In this document: positions 23,940 to 35,834 of the stretch, in pieces
Layout of the letters: each line of letters begins with the position of its first letter
Numbering within the stretch: the stretch's first letter is position 1
Source of the DNA: Physcomitrium patens
Taxonomy: Eukaryota; Streptophyta; Bryopsida; Funariales; Funariaceae
DNA length: 64,000 bases
NCBI RefSeq assembly: GCF_000002425.4
Contig: NC_037261.1
Span: 6,720,098-6,784,097, forward strand
Direction: 5' to 3'
The notes under the pieces: generated by a model
What the model saw: the letters and a program-made list of their open reading frames with translations, nothing else
Told to the model about the DNA's origin: nothing
The model's database searches: none
Translations under genes and position numbers: made by a program

Positions 23940-24832
23940 ACTTGATGACATCATTTTTTATTGAGAACCTCAATTTATATCATCAAATTTTTGAAAATTT
24001 TTATTCAAGATATTGAAAGTAGATATCAAACTTTCTTTTGTCTTCTACCTTCAAATCAATTATCAAACGAAATGAGTGAATGAAGTTTTTGAGTAGTATT
24101 TATGTATCATCAACTATTAACAAGATGATTGGACCTCATATTTATCTTTATCAAAGTTTGCTTATAATAATACTGTTTATGCTTCAATTTAGCAAATACT
24201 ATTTTATGCCAATTATGGTTACCATCCAAAGCTTGATTTGTTACATACATCAAAGAATGATAATTTAGCAGCTAAAGATCTTATAAATTAATTGTCACAG
24301 CTCCAAATTTTGAATCTCCATTTACAAGTAATTCAAGATTCTTATAAAGTAACTTTAGATAAATTTTTTAAAAAAAATTCTTTGCTTTTCAAGTTGGAGA
24401 TAAAATATGGATTCTTCAACAAATTATCAAGATCAATCGGCCTTGTGATAAGTTTGACTATCCAAGATTGGAGCCATTTTGTATTCATAAGCAAATCAAT
24501 CTAATGGCTTATCAATTAGAACTATCCACATCTATGAAGGTACATCTAGTCTTTCATATTTCTCTCTTAGATACTTATTCAAAATCAACTATTCCAAGAA
24601 GAATATAACCATCATTGCCTTGCATTGAAATGGATAATTATATAGAATATGAGGTAGAAAAGATCCTTGATTCTTAGCAAAGAAGATGCAAGTTGAAGTA
24701 TTTTATTCATTAGCACGGCTACAATATCAATGAATGTACATGAGAAGTAACAAAAAATCTAATTAATGTATTACAAATAATACAAGAGTTTCATCAATAG
24801 TATCTTCAAAAATTTAAACCTATTTTAAGATG
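21353..24832 (+). pseudogene. pol: A2 pol remnant (protease to chromodomain)
   Basis: Starts with an ATG (21353) five bases after the gag stop. Protease has LLDSRASACFLD (about 21465-21500), so the catalytic D-S-G reads D-S-R. RT runs at about 22000-22760 and keeps [11 protein letters not shown] (about 22480-22515). The RNase H piece at 22955-23224 is open. Integrase is at about 23500-24400 with a TA microsatellite expanded inside it. A chromodomain trace (EYEVEKILDS, HGYNINE) is at about 24640-24800. Dozens of stops; non-functional. Confidence 0.8.
23899..23937. repeat. (TA)n microsatellite within A2 integrase
   Basis: About 19 TA units where A1 has a short coding stretch of the integrase core. 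The expansion disrupts the frame. Confidence 0.9.
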
Positions 24833-24928
24833 ACTTTTCTATAAAGCTACTACTAAGATGTTGTATATAATGAAGAAAACTAATATAAAACTAATGTTCC
24901 TCGTGGAATTTAGAATTAGAAAGAAAGA

Positions 24929-25421
24929 TGATATTATAGACATCTAACAAGAAGATTTTAGAAATATTCTTAAAATGTTCTATTAAGTTTTAGAAGATCC
25001 TTAAAATATTCTAATAGAAGTCTTTAGAAAGATTTTTAGAATATTTTAGAAGATTTTAAAAGATTCTTAAAATATTCTAATAGATTTTAAAAAGTTCTAA
25101 GAAGATTAAGGAAGTTGTTTAAGAAGCTTCCTAGGATTGCTTCATTTTTAAGTAACATATAAACTCCTCAAGAAGCTTCTTAAGGTTGCTTCATTTTCAA
25201 GCAACATGAAAACTTTTCAAGAAGCTTCACAATACCTTGTATACATTAGAGTCCAAGCTAGGAGATTGTCAATCTCAATAACACATCTTTTAAAGTTCTA
25301 GTTCATCTCTCTTGGTATTGATCTTATATTCATTTGATTTAAACAAGTTCTGGCTAATTTTCTTATTGAAACTCTTCTACTCAGCTTCTTGTTTGGTTTC
25401 TTGTATAGTGTATCCGTGACA
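24929..25421 (+). repeat. A2 3' LTR (about 493 bp)
   Basis: Begins TGATATTATAGACATC after a purine tract and ends GTATCCGTGACA, like the A1 LTR ends. It retains AGAAGCTTCCTAG and many eroded TTCTTAAAA-like units where A1 has TTCTAGAA. TATACAT at 25240 is followed by a perfect 7-bp dyad (GAGATTG 25262-25268, CAATCTC 25270-25276). The shared 'aataacacatct' follows. Confidence 0.85.
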
Positions 25422-27282
25422 TTGCCTCCACACTCAAAAGAGAGTTAAAACCTACATGCTTGGTTTGCGTCTATTTTTGTAGATATCCAAAATCCCCACC
25501 CCCCTCTCACCTCTCTTCTTTTCCTCTACACCTCTACACTTAAAAGTGAATTAAAACATGTTTGCCTCAATTAAAACATTCCCCCACACTCATAAGAGAG
25601 TTAAAAGGCCATCCCAGCCATTGAAAATCTTCGACCACACTGCATGAACTCAAATTTACAAAATGATTGCTGGGTTGTCTTTTTTTGCTGTTAACTGAGA
25701 GCATTGATTGTATCGTAAAGTCAAGCAGAATTCTCATGCTGTTTTTTCCTTGCGAATGTTACGTTCTCCTCTCATGATTTAGCATCTAGTAAACTTTAAC
25801 CTTGTGAAGCGTAAGTGCTCATTACCACGGATTTCGCCCTAATTCCTTCCAACCAAGCAATCAGCTCAGTTGAGCATGTATGCAACAGTACCTCGTGTTG
25901 CTTAGGTTGCTGAGTATAATCGAGTGAAGCACGTTCCGGAGAATTAGGGTTAACTCTTGAAATTACCAACTGACTTTTCTTCATCACTCAGGCAAGAACA
26001 AAATCGTTGAATAAATGGTATATCTGTGGCATACAGCTCCAGAAGCAAAGCACTGCAAGAAAACAAGCACTCGAGGAAGAACATATCAGAAAATTCAAGT
26101 CGTGGTTATGATTTCGACATGATCCGCATCGCAGAGTAAAAATATGAGACACTTTCGGCAGAATACCCATCATAGGCTTGCCTCTCAAAATTTGTCAGAC
26201 TTCAGGAATTCTCTGCTAATCGCTGCGTTCCGAATCATTGACAAATGGCGTTGAGAAGGCTTCTGCGGCTTGTGACTGTTGTGGCTCAAGACTCGGTTAG
26301 GGTCATTGGGGCGCGAGCCAGGAGAGGTACGCCAAGAAGCCGCTGGGAACCTCTGAGAGCCGCGGGGAACTGCTCGGGAGCCGCCGTTGTTGCTTCCGAC
26401 CAACGATAACTTCTTGTGTCATCCTGCCCGATTTGTGAAGTGGTGATTGTGAAAGGCGATTGGGAGCTACGCATATCTGGTGCTGATGATAGCCTGCAAG
26501 GATTCTGGTTTTGGGGATTTTGCGTTTCAATGGTGCTTCCTTCGTTGCGCATGAAGAGTGGGAGCAGACTGTAGTGGTTGGAGCTTGTAAATTGGAATGT
26601 ATAGATCGAAGATTGAAGTTTGATTGCTCCTTCCCGTCTTCGGTATGTTTTCAACTTCTTTTTTAGAAGTTTACACGTCTTGGACTCTGGAACTTCGAGA
26701 AAGGTGCACTAATCGTCTGAGAGTACGCTTTTAGATTCATTGCTTCTGGGGCGGAAGAGATGATCCTTATTTAGATGAGTCCGTTGGGAGGTTTTTCTAG
26801 TTTTCATTGAACAGAGTTGCTGGGAGGGTCGATACTCATTTGGTAGTGAGGCAAGTTTGATCACGAAGGCGTTTGCGTGTAGAAAGTGGTTCTATTGAAT
26901 GGATTACATGGCGACTTCGGTAACTATTATATCATGATGATGGGATTCTGAGGCGTGTAAATTTTTGAAGTTTAACATTTAGGGTACTTTATTCAGAGTG
27001 ATAGTTCCCATGATGCCGTCTTGGGAGGGTTGATGGTAGTGTTTTCTGCAAATTTCTTTGCAATTTTGATGTAACGTGTGTGATCCCAGCTGTATCGTGC
27101 AAACTTTCTTTTCCTGCAAGAAATTGGGGTAGTTGCCAAAAACTTCAATCTTAGAGGTTACTGTGCACTTCTAGTGCAGGTTAATTTTTTTCAGGGTTGC
27201 TGTATATCAGGGCATAAGTGTGGTGAGCTTCAATTGCTTCATAGTCGGCAGCTTGAATCCTGCTGGGTGGATTAGTCGCATC
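25422..27282 (+). other. Upstream region and probable 5' UTR of the MIM1-motif gene
   Basis: Base composition changes here from AT-rich transposon DNA to host-like DNA. A GT donor (GGTATGTTTTC, 26641) and a pyrimidine-rich AG acceptor near 27195 suggest a 5'-UTR intron, but this is inference. Antisense ORFs between 25796 and 26654 look like chance frames. A short sense ORF at 26245-26409 is listed separately. Confidence 0.45.
26245..26409 (+). CDS. Short ORF (54 codons), possible uORF or presequence-like exon
   Basis: ATG GCG start followed by MALRRLLRLVTVVAQDSVRV, an Arg-rich amphipathic N-terminus without early acidic residues, like a mitochondrial targeting peptide. TAA stop at 26407. It lies about 870 bp upstream of the next gene's start, inside what may be its 5' UTR. 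It could be an upstream ORF, a tiny gene or chance; nothing else supports translation. Confidence 0.25.
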   Translation: MALRRLLRLVTVVAQDSVRVIGARARRGTPRSRWEPLRAAGNCSGAAVVASDQR

Positions 27283-28937
27283 ATGGACAAGCTCTATTTA
27301 GATCAAGAAAATGAGCGGGATGTGGACGATCTGCTGGCACAAATCAACGATGAAAATATTTTGAAAATGTCTGTTAATATTCATCACAAGGGCGCTAACA
27401 GGATGCGCACTCCGTTCTTGGAAGACCAAGAGCTGGGCAATCAAGGAATCAATGCTGAGCTCGAAGCTCGCTACGCAAGTTTGAAAGCCCCACGCCCTAA
27501 AGCAAAGGAGAGGGGAACAATCTCCAGAAAATCGAAGCAGATTGACATCCTAAAGACTGACGTGTCCGCAAGTTCAAAACGGTGTAGTAAAGCGGCGTCA
27601 AAAGGGGAACAAAGTGTATCTCAATCAAAGGCTGCAGTGAGTGATGAGGGGGACAGTTTGAATGCAGAGTTGATTGCCAGATTCCAAGCACTGAAAGGGC
27701 CTTCGGTGCCTCAAGAGGTAGGGTTACTAATTCAAAGACCTAGGAATACGTCCTTTGTAAGTTGATGAATTTGGGTTTTATGAGACTCACTACGTTTTAC
27801 CAATCTTCCAGTTGTCAGATGGAGAGGCTTCTTTAAAATCTGGGAGCTCAGGATCTAACACACCAATCTTAAGTGAACACCTCAAAGCTTTAAAGACTCG
27901 CTCGAAGAAGTCTCCTCAGATGTCTCCGTCTCGTCCAGATTATCCCCCTGGAGTAACTGTTTCCTCTACTTCCGTGGGTTCCTCTGGGTGGTGTGCCCCT
28001 GCATCTCCTTTCAAGATGATGAGGGTAAACAAAAATTTCCAGTTACTCAAGTATTCTTGAGATTTGCATGCAATCGTGAAGATCAGTGCTTTCTTGGTGA
28101 TGTATGTACTTGGGTGAATTCGCTGAGTTTGCTTTTTTTCATGGGGAATCCATTCTCTACTTAATTCTGATTGTTAAGTACTAGGCGCAGTCTAGTTTCT
28201 TGTTAATTAAGCTGCATGTGACATTTTGCACAGGTGCTGAGCACTAAAAAGTCTGGTCCCGATTCATTGGGACCAGTTTCACGCTCTTCCTCGCATTCCT
28301 CTCAGACTAGAGATGCGAAAAAAGCAATCAAGAGAAGCCTGTCGCACACATCCAAAGATGATGATCAAGAGGATCCTTCAGCAGTTGTAGCAGATGTTCA
28401 GAGGCTACTTGCAGCCGTTTCTAAGGAAGGACGCTCAGAGAGAGAACAGTGCACTGCAAAGGAAGCCTTGCTTGTAGAGAATAAAAGAGCATTTAACATG
28501 AAGGATCGAGATACTGAACTTTTGAAAGCCATGGAGGATGAGGAGGCAATAGCTCTGGAAGCGGAGAAGGTAAACAAAGAAAATCTTTTATCTACTTTGA
28601 AGTGAACTGTAAAGTCTACGCTTTGGCATTGTGCATGGACTGCAGTGCCCAACGTCTGACTTTTCGTAAGATGATAATCTTAGATTCGAGGGTTTACTGA
28701 GTTTCTTGTTTATTTGCTCTCTAGGTGGTGGAGTGGGCAAAGGACAACGCACGACTTGAAGGTTCTGATGAGGAATTTGAGGATGAACTGGATATAGAGG
28801 TTACTGATTCGGATGATTCTGACGACTCAGCAGGAGCGAAACTCATGAACACGAAGAAGAAGACTAGCCTTCTTGAGGATGCAGATCCAGAGGAATCGAA
28901 GAAACGAAAGGGACGGAGGCGGTGGAACTTCCTCTAA
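27283..28937 (+). CDS. MIM1-repeat protein, possibly ANCHR/ZFYVE19-like (398 aa)
   Basis: Four exons with canonical GT-AG borders, all phase 0: 27283-27717, 27812-28024, 28234-28569 and 28725-28937. The start at 27283 (MDKLYLDQENERDVDDLL) is preferred over the in-frame 27220 because the extra 21 residues look like intron/leader. Three spaced motifs, LEARYASLK, LIARFQALK and LSEHLKALK, fit the MIM1 pattern by which ESCRT-III tails and ANCHR bind MIT domains. An acidic stretch (DEEFEDEL, DSDDSDDS) and a basic tail (KKRKGRRRW) follow. The layout recalls the C-terminal part of animal ANCHR (abscission checkpoint), but no FYVE zinc finger is visible. Function as an MIT/ESCRT partner is inference; the gene itself is well supported by splicing. 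Confidence 0.65.
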
Positions 28938-31850
28938 ATTTCTTGCGTAACTGGTTACATATTCTTGTGTATGCTTCTTGTAATACTGAGTTCCACAATT
29001 GCGGCATTGTTCAGATTTTCTTTTAAAAAATGACGTATCTGTTCGAAAGTACTCAGTGAAATATTCTAGAGTTTTCTTGACACACCTGGGTGTTGTTCCT
29101 CAGTGTATCATAACAAGATGTATCCCGTGGTTAATTCCTGCCAGATGGAGCTCGCAGATGTTAATTTCTATTTTGTAGGTGAACATGTATTTTGGAGTAA
29201 TCGGAAATTTTACTATTGCGCTGCGTGGAAGCAAGGCGAAGCATATGTCTATGGCTTCGCAGAAATATGCGCTCACTGCATCCGGGGATTTGCACCAAAA
29301 GGGTTGAGAACATGATCTATCCTACTGATAGTTTACAGGCCTATATGATGGTGCTATCAAGTAAAACGCACTACCTTCTTTATAAAACTTTGGAAAGTCC
29401 ATTGGTTAAGCTGCAGTAAGGAATGAGGTTCATACGTTTTGCCAAGTTCACCTTTCTGCTCATTCAATCTTGAGCGTGTCAGGATCTCTTCTCTTACTTC
29501 ATGCTTATTTTTGTTGTGGAATTTGCTAATTATGAACATAGCCTGTCTGATGTTGCCTCACTGTAGTAGATGAATCAGTTCAACAAATCAACTGTCCATA
29601 TCCAAAAATTTGCCTCAATTAGGTCGATTCATGTAGCTAAACAAAGGAACAAACTTTTCTAGGATGCAGTAAACCGTGATAGTGTTGTCTGGATTTGAAT
29701 CATTCTATCATGACAGTACAGTAGTAAGAAGCAGTTGGTTCAATTCATGTTGCATATTGAAATACCCTCAAACCTAGATGAATTTAATTCATTTGAGTGC
29801 TCCAAGTCACTGCCTCGTTCTTTCAGTAACATTTTGATATGGATGTTATTCTTCGAGGAGTTTTAAAATGGAGCTGGAACATTTGTACAATCTTTTGATT
29901 TTTGGGATATGAAATCTCAAATTAAGATGGCCAAAGTGGTGAAGTCAGAATAATTGACAAGGGGAGATTTCAGTGTTGGTGCCGAATCCTGTTGATTTCT
30001 TGCACATCAACAAGAGACATATATTGTGTATATTCTGGGTTCAGGGAAACGAAGTTGTTTTAGACTTGGGGATTAAATAGCGTAACACTAATGTCTAGTA
30101 ACGTGATGGAAACAGTTGATTCAATGCATTTTTTCAGCTTTCAAAATTTCGATCTTACAGCGTTTCTGAGGAAGTTCTTAGGCTTGTTTTGAAAAAATAG
30201 TAATTGTCGTTATTCTACCTCAAGTAAACAAGATTGCTTCAGGAATATAAACAAAACCTATCAAAATGTGATCCTAAATGAAACATGGAAATCATGTTAG
30301 ATTTGAAACAATAAAACGCTTGATTTTTCATGACAAGTGAAATTGAAGGATTAGAATTTAAATATAAATGGTCGGGAAACTTACAATTTTTAACCTACAA
30401 TATGAAGATATTTTAGTACAGAATCTTGGAGCTATCTTTGTCATGTTATGAACATTATATGCAAACAACACATATATAAATGTTTTTGCTTTAGGGGAAA
30501 TTTCACTTATGAATGCAAAGAAATAAGTGTATATGTAAATAAGAATAACTAATAATACAATAGTTCTTGAAAGATCCATCTACGAAATCATTTCCAATGA
30601 TTTTCCAACAATATACCTAAATAAATACTAACATTTTAATACATACAAATACTGATATTGATCAAATCAATAATTGATGTTGATGTACAAGATTTTTTCA
30701 AAAAATAAAACAGAAACTGGATAATAAAACAAGCTTATAATGAACATTTCCATGCAAGATGACAGGTTTATTTGTATTGGAATGTTTACTTTATTTTATT
30801 AGACCTAATTTTTTATATTAGAAAAAATACAATAATTGAACACACGCTTTTAAAATGTTACTAGACATTGCCCATTCATACGACAATCTGTGGATGTTAT
30901 CTACTAGATTAATTTTTAGGTTGAGTTTTATATATTTGGTATAATGTATAGCACATAGGTAATTCTTTTAAATTTCAATACCATAATGTCAAATTACAGG
31001 ATGAAATTTTTATACTTCAAACATTATAAATACATAAAATTAAAAAAAAAAATCTTGAAAAAATACCTTTTCCAGTGTAAAATTCATCACTTGTATTAAC
31101 ATATTAGTTTGTAAAATGAGACTTGTCACAAAATATGGTATAATAGGACTTGAAATGCAATTTTCCCACAAGCTTTAAGCAGAACATCTCATTAATCCCC
31201 GTTCATGTTGAAAAATTTATTTATTTATTTATTTGGTGGTAATTCATGTATCTTACAAAATGTATCTTAAATTTCATCAACTTGTGTGCAGTTTTGATAT
31301 ATTATCAGTATAAATTGCTTAAGTGTTAAAATTTTCAAATAAATTATATCATACTACAAGTTAACCATTAAGTATCCATATTTATTTTGAAAATAACATA
31401 ATCACTTGTATCCAAAACTCAAACATTACATATTATTATTACTTCATAGAAATGATTTAATTTGGACCTTAATATTAATAGTGGACAACACTTATCCATA
31501 AAGAATAGCTTTTGGATGTTCTACAATAAACATGAATATAACTGCTTTAATCGTTCAAGTGTCATTCAAAAACCTCCAAGTAAATTGATGCTAAATTACT
31601 TCTAAACCGAAGTAGATCATTGTCAAAATGTTATAACCGACTCCTAAACTGTATTTAAAAAATACATATATGCTTAAAAAATATACAAATGTGTCCAACA
31701 TACTTAAACAAATCATTTTTCCATATTAGAATAAATTGGACTATTGGGTCAAAGTTTCAAAGCAAGAATTGGGAATTAGAGCAGAAGCCTGAATTATGTC
31801 GCCACAAAAGTCCACAATCTGCTAAGTCTAGAAAACTCCAACCAGTTCTA
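28938..31850. other. Intergenic DNA between the MIM1-motif gene and HCF136
   Basis: The first few hundred bases are probably the 3' UTR and terminator of the upstream gene. From about 30.2 kb the DNA becomes AT-rich. No retroelement domains, LTR ends or conserved ORFs were recognised. Confidence 0.55.
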
Positions 31851-32159
31851 TGGATGAGACCCCACCACCGTGGATGTGGGGGGGGGTCCATAATAATAAG
31901 CCTGCGCTAACGCCCGGGAAGCCCCCGGTGTGTGGATAAGGAGTTTCCGTGGAATCCCTATCACCGCGCCTCGCCTGCGACCGGGATCCATGGCCGGGTC
32001 GCAAGGCCATCCGCCATAGCCAGAACAAGGAGACTCTCTCAGGCCCTGACTAGCATTGCTCAGTCCTCGTCCGATTCGCAGATCACCGAATTGGGTTTGT
32101 CATTGTCGCCACTGACATCACGAAATTGCAGCTCAATTGGCAATTTGTAGGACTCCGGG
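31851..32159 (+). promoter_or_regulatory. HCF136 promoter-proximal region/5' UTR with a 9-codon uORF
   Basis: GC content rises sharply at about 31850, with a G run at 31880-31888. An ATG at 31990 opens a nine-codon ORF ending TAG 32017-32019, about 140 bp before the HCF136 start. If the transcript begins upstream of 31990, this is a uORF. No TATA box was assigned. Confidence 0.4.
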
Positions 32160-35100
32160 ATGGCTGCCCTCGGGACGCAAGCGTTGTCGCTGCTGAGCTC
32201 GCATCCGCAGGGGATTCTCGCCAAGGGCTCGAGGTTGTCGTCGGCGTCATCGAGCTCGACCGCGATTCCTTTCTTCACTGGGTTTCGCGGCGATTCGAAT
32301 GTCAAGGCAGCGAATGCGCCAGTGGAGTCATGTGCTTTCAAAGGGTGTGTAGTTACGCCAGTGGCATCTCTGGAGGATGAGGAGACTGTGGCAGTTCTGA
32401 GCAGGAGGAGTGTGTTGGCTGCGAGTACCGCTGCATTGTCGCTCGGGGCCCTTTCGGGAGGAAGCGATGGAAATGATGCAGCGCTGGCTGACGAGACAAT
32501 TTCTAGCTGGGAACAGGTTACGCTTCCCGTCGACCCTGGCGTCGTGCTGCTTGACATGGCGTTTGTACCTGATCAGCCCGACCGCGGTATGCCTGACTGA
32601 ATGCTTCTCCACTTTTCCAGTTTCTAAATATGTCATAATTCATCACATCTGTACAATGTCGATATCATTCAATTGCTGCTTCATGATATGTGCATAATTG
32701 CTTCTGTCTGTAACCATCATGTGCATTGTCTTTCCGAACTTCTCGAGATTCGGACTAAAGAGATCATGACCTCTTTCTTAAAGTTCTAATACAATAAGAG
32801 ATTTTAAAACAGTAAATTATCCTGCACTTCATGCAATTCTTCGTGAATTACACTTTCAAGGAATTAGGATTTTCAGCTCTATTGATATGAATGTCACGAG
32901 CTCGGAAAGTAGGTCTTGTCTTTTGTGTACACAAGTTACCGGTTTAGATCGCTTGTGAGTGACTTTCTTTAGGAGATTTCTTAAATGTAGATTTTAAGTT
33001 AGACTTTTGAGTCCTTTGATTCAAGCGGAAGTCAAATTCAGATTATGGTATTACTCTGTGGAATTCACTAGAACATTGAACTTTCTCTCTTCAGGTTTCT
33101 TGTTAGGTACTCGACAGACATTGTTGGAAACGAAGGATGGGGGTCGGTCGTGGAGTCCACGCAGTATTCCATCTGCCGAAGATGAGGACTTTAACTATAG
33201 GTAATACTTTGTCGGTCTAGCATTTTCCTTAAGAACCTGTAAGGAAGTCTGGTGATTGACGGTTATCGATGTCTGCGCATTGTAGTAACCTGTAGTGTTA
33301 CTCTTGGACCTTCACATTGTAAAGTTGCAAATATGTGTTGTCGCTGGTTCCTATGAGGATCTGTCGAACATTCTTATAGCAGGCGGTAGGTCAGTTGAAG
33401 GCAGTTTTTCACACTGCCTTAAGACCTTTGCAGGTTTAACAGCATCAGCTTCCAAGGTCAGGAAGGATGGATTATTGGCAAGCCAGCCATTCTGCTGCAC
33501 ACCAGTAATGGTGGAGAGAGTTGGGAGCGCATCCCTCTCAGTGTTCGTCTTCCCGGAAATCCTGTAATTCTTTTAACCTGTGTTATGAGTTTGGAATGTC
33601 GGCCAGGTTTTTGTTCTTTAGTTAGGAAATAGACGCCATTGATATTTCATAGTAAGCAATATTAAAATGTCCGTCCTGGCGATTCAGGAGCTGCCTAGTT
33701 TCTGGTGTTATTCTCTTACTTTCATTTTCCACAATTCCTTGGATGCATATCTTTCAAAAATTATCGCGCCTCGCCAAGCGCACGACATGGCATCTTTTCC
33801 TTACAGTTAAAATGCATAATACAGATCACAATCAGGGGCACGGGGCCGCAGAGTGCAGAGATGGTAACCGATGAGGGTGCCATTTACGTTACATCAAACA
33901 ATGGGTACAACTGGAAGGCCGCTGTGGAAGAGACTGTCTCTGCTACCCTGAATAGGTAATTCTCTAGCATGGATCTGGAAAGAATTTCAAAAGGATTGGC
34001 TTCACTCTCCAATTTGCAGTTAACTTTTCATACTTATGCTGGAACTGTAGCTCGTCTTATGTCTTCTCTATTCTGTCAATCGTTCTAAATCTTTGGCCAC
34101 TTCATCCGGAGAAGAATCGTTTCTTTTCCCAAATCAAGTTCCCCCTAGTTTTCTCGATATAGATCTTAACGAATCTCTTCTTATCAAAAAGAAGACCAGG
34201 GTACCTAACTTTTAGCATCTAAAAACGCAGTTTTAGACGATCCTGTAGTAAAACATTGTTTATTCAAACCTCTGGAAAGGTTTATAAGTAGTCTGAGCAA
34301 CGTTACTCACTACAGAGGGAAATAAAAAGATCGTGTTGTGAGTCCCGTTAGTAGGAGACTGATTCGTTGATATCTCAGCTTCTACTTTAGTATTTGATTA
34401 ATTAGTACCCTTCTGGCTGCAGAACTGTGTCAAGTGGAATCAGTGGAGCCAGTTACTACACTGGTACTCTCAACACAGTGAACAGGTCATCAGCCGGTGA
34501 TTATGTCGCCGTTGTCAGCCGTGGAAACTTTTTCTTGACTTGGGAGCCTGGACAGGTAACAAAAACCCATTCTTTTGTTCGAATTGTAACTTACACTCTA
34601 ACAACAGACAGTCCCAAGCTGTGATTTAAATAGTTCTGTTGCAATGAGATGATTGCCCTCAACGTTGCCTTAGAAACGTGATTTGGAGAAGGGTATGCTC
34701 AATAGGATCCTTTGTTTTTTGACTGTTTCAGCCATACTGGCAACCTCACAACCGTACGAGTGCACGCCGAATCCAGAATATGGGATGGCGAGCAGATGGT
34801 GGGTTGTGGCTGGTGGTTCGCGGAGGTGGACTCTTTGTCAGCAAAGGCACTGGGGTATGTACTTCTCACTTAATGTATACATGCGGCAAAGTTAGAGGAA
34901 TCCATTCTGTGGTATACTCGGTGCAGATGTTGGCGCTGTGCTTCTGAAGGTCTTTGGCAGGCTTTGTAGAAATAAATGCTACAACTTTGTGCCTAGTGAT
35001 CGGGGAATCTGTACCAACAAATCATTATGCTTACCTACAGTTACTCCTTCGAGCTCCTCTGGTATTACATAAGCTTGAGTATGTGATAGGGGGGCGTGGG

Positions 35101-35834
35101 AACTGGAATACACGATAAAGGGTGTAATGGAGTATATGGTTGACAATCCACTTTTGTAGTAATGATTCAGCAAATCGTTGTTGTTATTAAAGGTGACGGA
35201 GGATTTCGATGAGCAGAAAATTCCAAGCAGAGGTTTCGGTATTCTGGATGTTGGGTATCGATCCAAGGTAATTTTTTGGTCCCTAGCATTGTACTAAAGC
35301 TTTCTTTGTTGTAACAAACAATTTTCTTTTGTTACCTAGAACATCCTTCTGGCTCCCGTCCAGGAAACGTCATTTAAACGGGCATGTGACCTTAATTTCC
35401 ATCCCACCCTTCTGTTGTCTACCGTACAGGACGAAGCTTGGGCTGCCGGAGGCAGTGGCATCTTGTTGAGGACAACGGACGGAGGAAAATCATGGATCCG
35501 TGACAAGGTCGCAGACAAAATCGCTGCCAACTTATACTCTGTAAAGTAAGATACTGTTCTCCAACCAAAGCATTCTTTGAGTAATGGCCATACTAGATGA
35601 GGTACCTTTTGTGGTGTTAAGATAATGAGAGCTAGTCATATTTAGACCAGTATAAGCCTGTGAACAATGATCTCATTAGCAATGTGTGCCATTTTTTTTT
35701 TTTGAAGTATGTTCCTGGATTCTTGATATGCAATAGCACATCAAACTAAACATCATGCTTTACTGCACAGGTTCATTAACGACAAAGGTTTCGTGCTGGG
35801 CAACGATGGTGTGCTTCTGCGGTACCTTGGTTGA
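32160..35834 (+). CDS. HCF136: HCF136, photosystem II stability/assembly factor (434 aa)
   Basis: Nine exons: 32160-32586, 33095-33200, 33434-33563, 33825-33955, 34423-34555, 34732-34854, 35193-35267, 35430-35545 and 35771-35834. All have GT-AG introns and the joined frame is open. The N-terminus is a Ser/Ala-rich chloroplast transit peptide, followed by a twin-arginine lumenal signal (RRSVLAAS, then a hydrophobic stretch ending near ALADE), consistent with Tat import. The mature part is the Ycf48-type beta-propeller with repeated GG-S-W motifs ([35 protein letters not shown]), [16 protein letters not shown] and a C-terminus [14 protein letters not shown]136 acts in the thylakoid lumen in early PSII reaction-centre assembly (family knowledge). 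Length is close to that of other plant HCF136 precursors. It appears intact and single-copy here. Confidence 0.95.

Larger units (their letters stand above)
20284..25421 (+). mobile_element. A2: 5'-truncated, heavily decayed chromovirus
   Basis: Colinear with A1 from the leader ('gcttaaaaatgtacttagcactta' resembles the A1 leader near 7508) through gag, pol and chromodomain to a 3' LTR. The 5' LTR is missing. The sequence has drifted strongly to A/T and has many more stops than A1, so it is an older copy. It lacks the extra ORF found in A1. Confidence 0.85.

Noticed and set aside
26185-26654. Overlapping minus-strand ORFs of 72-122 codons
   Set aside because: No recognisable domains. They lie in the probable 5' UTR of the plus-strand gene and overlap one another in different frames.
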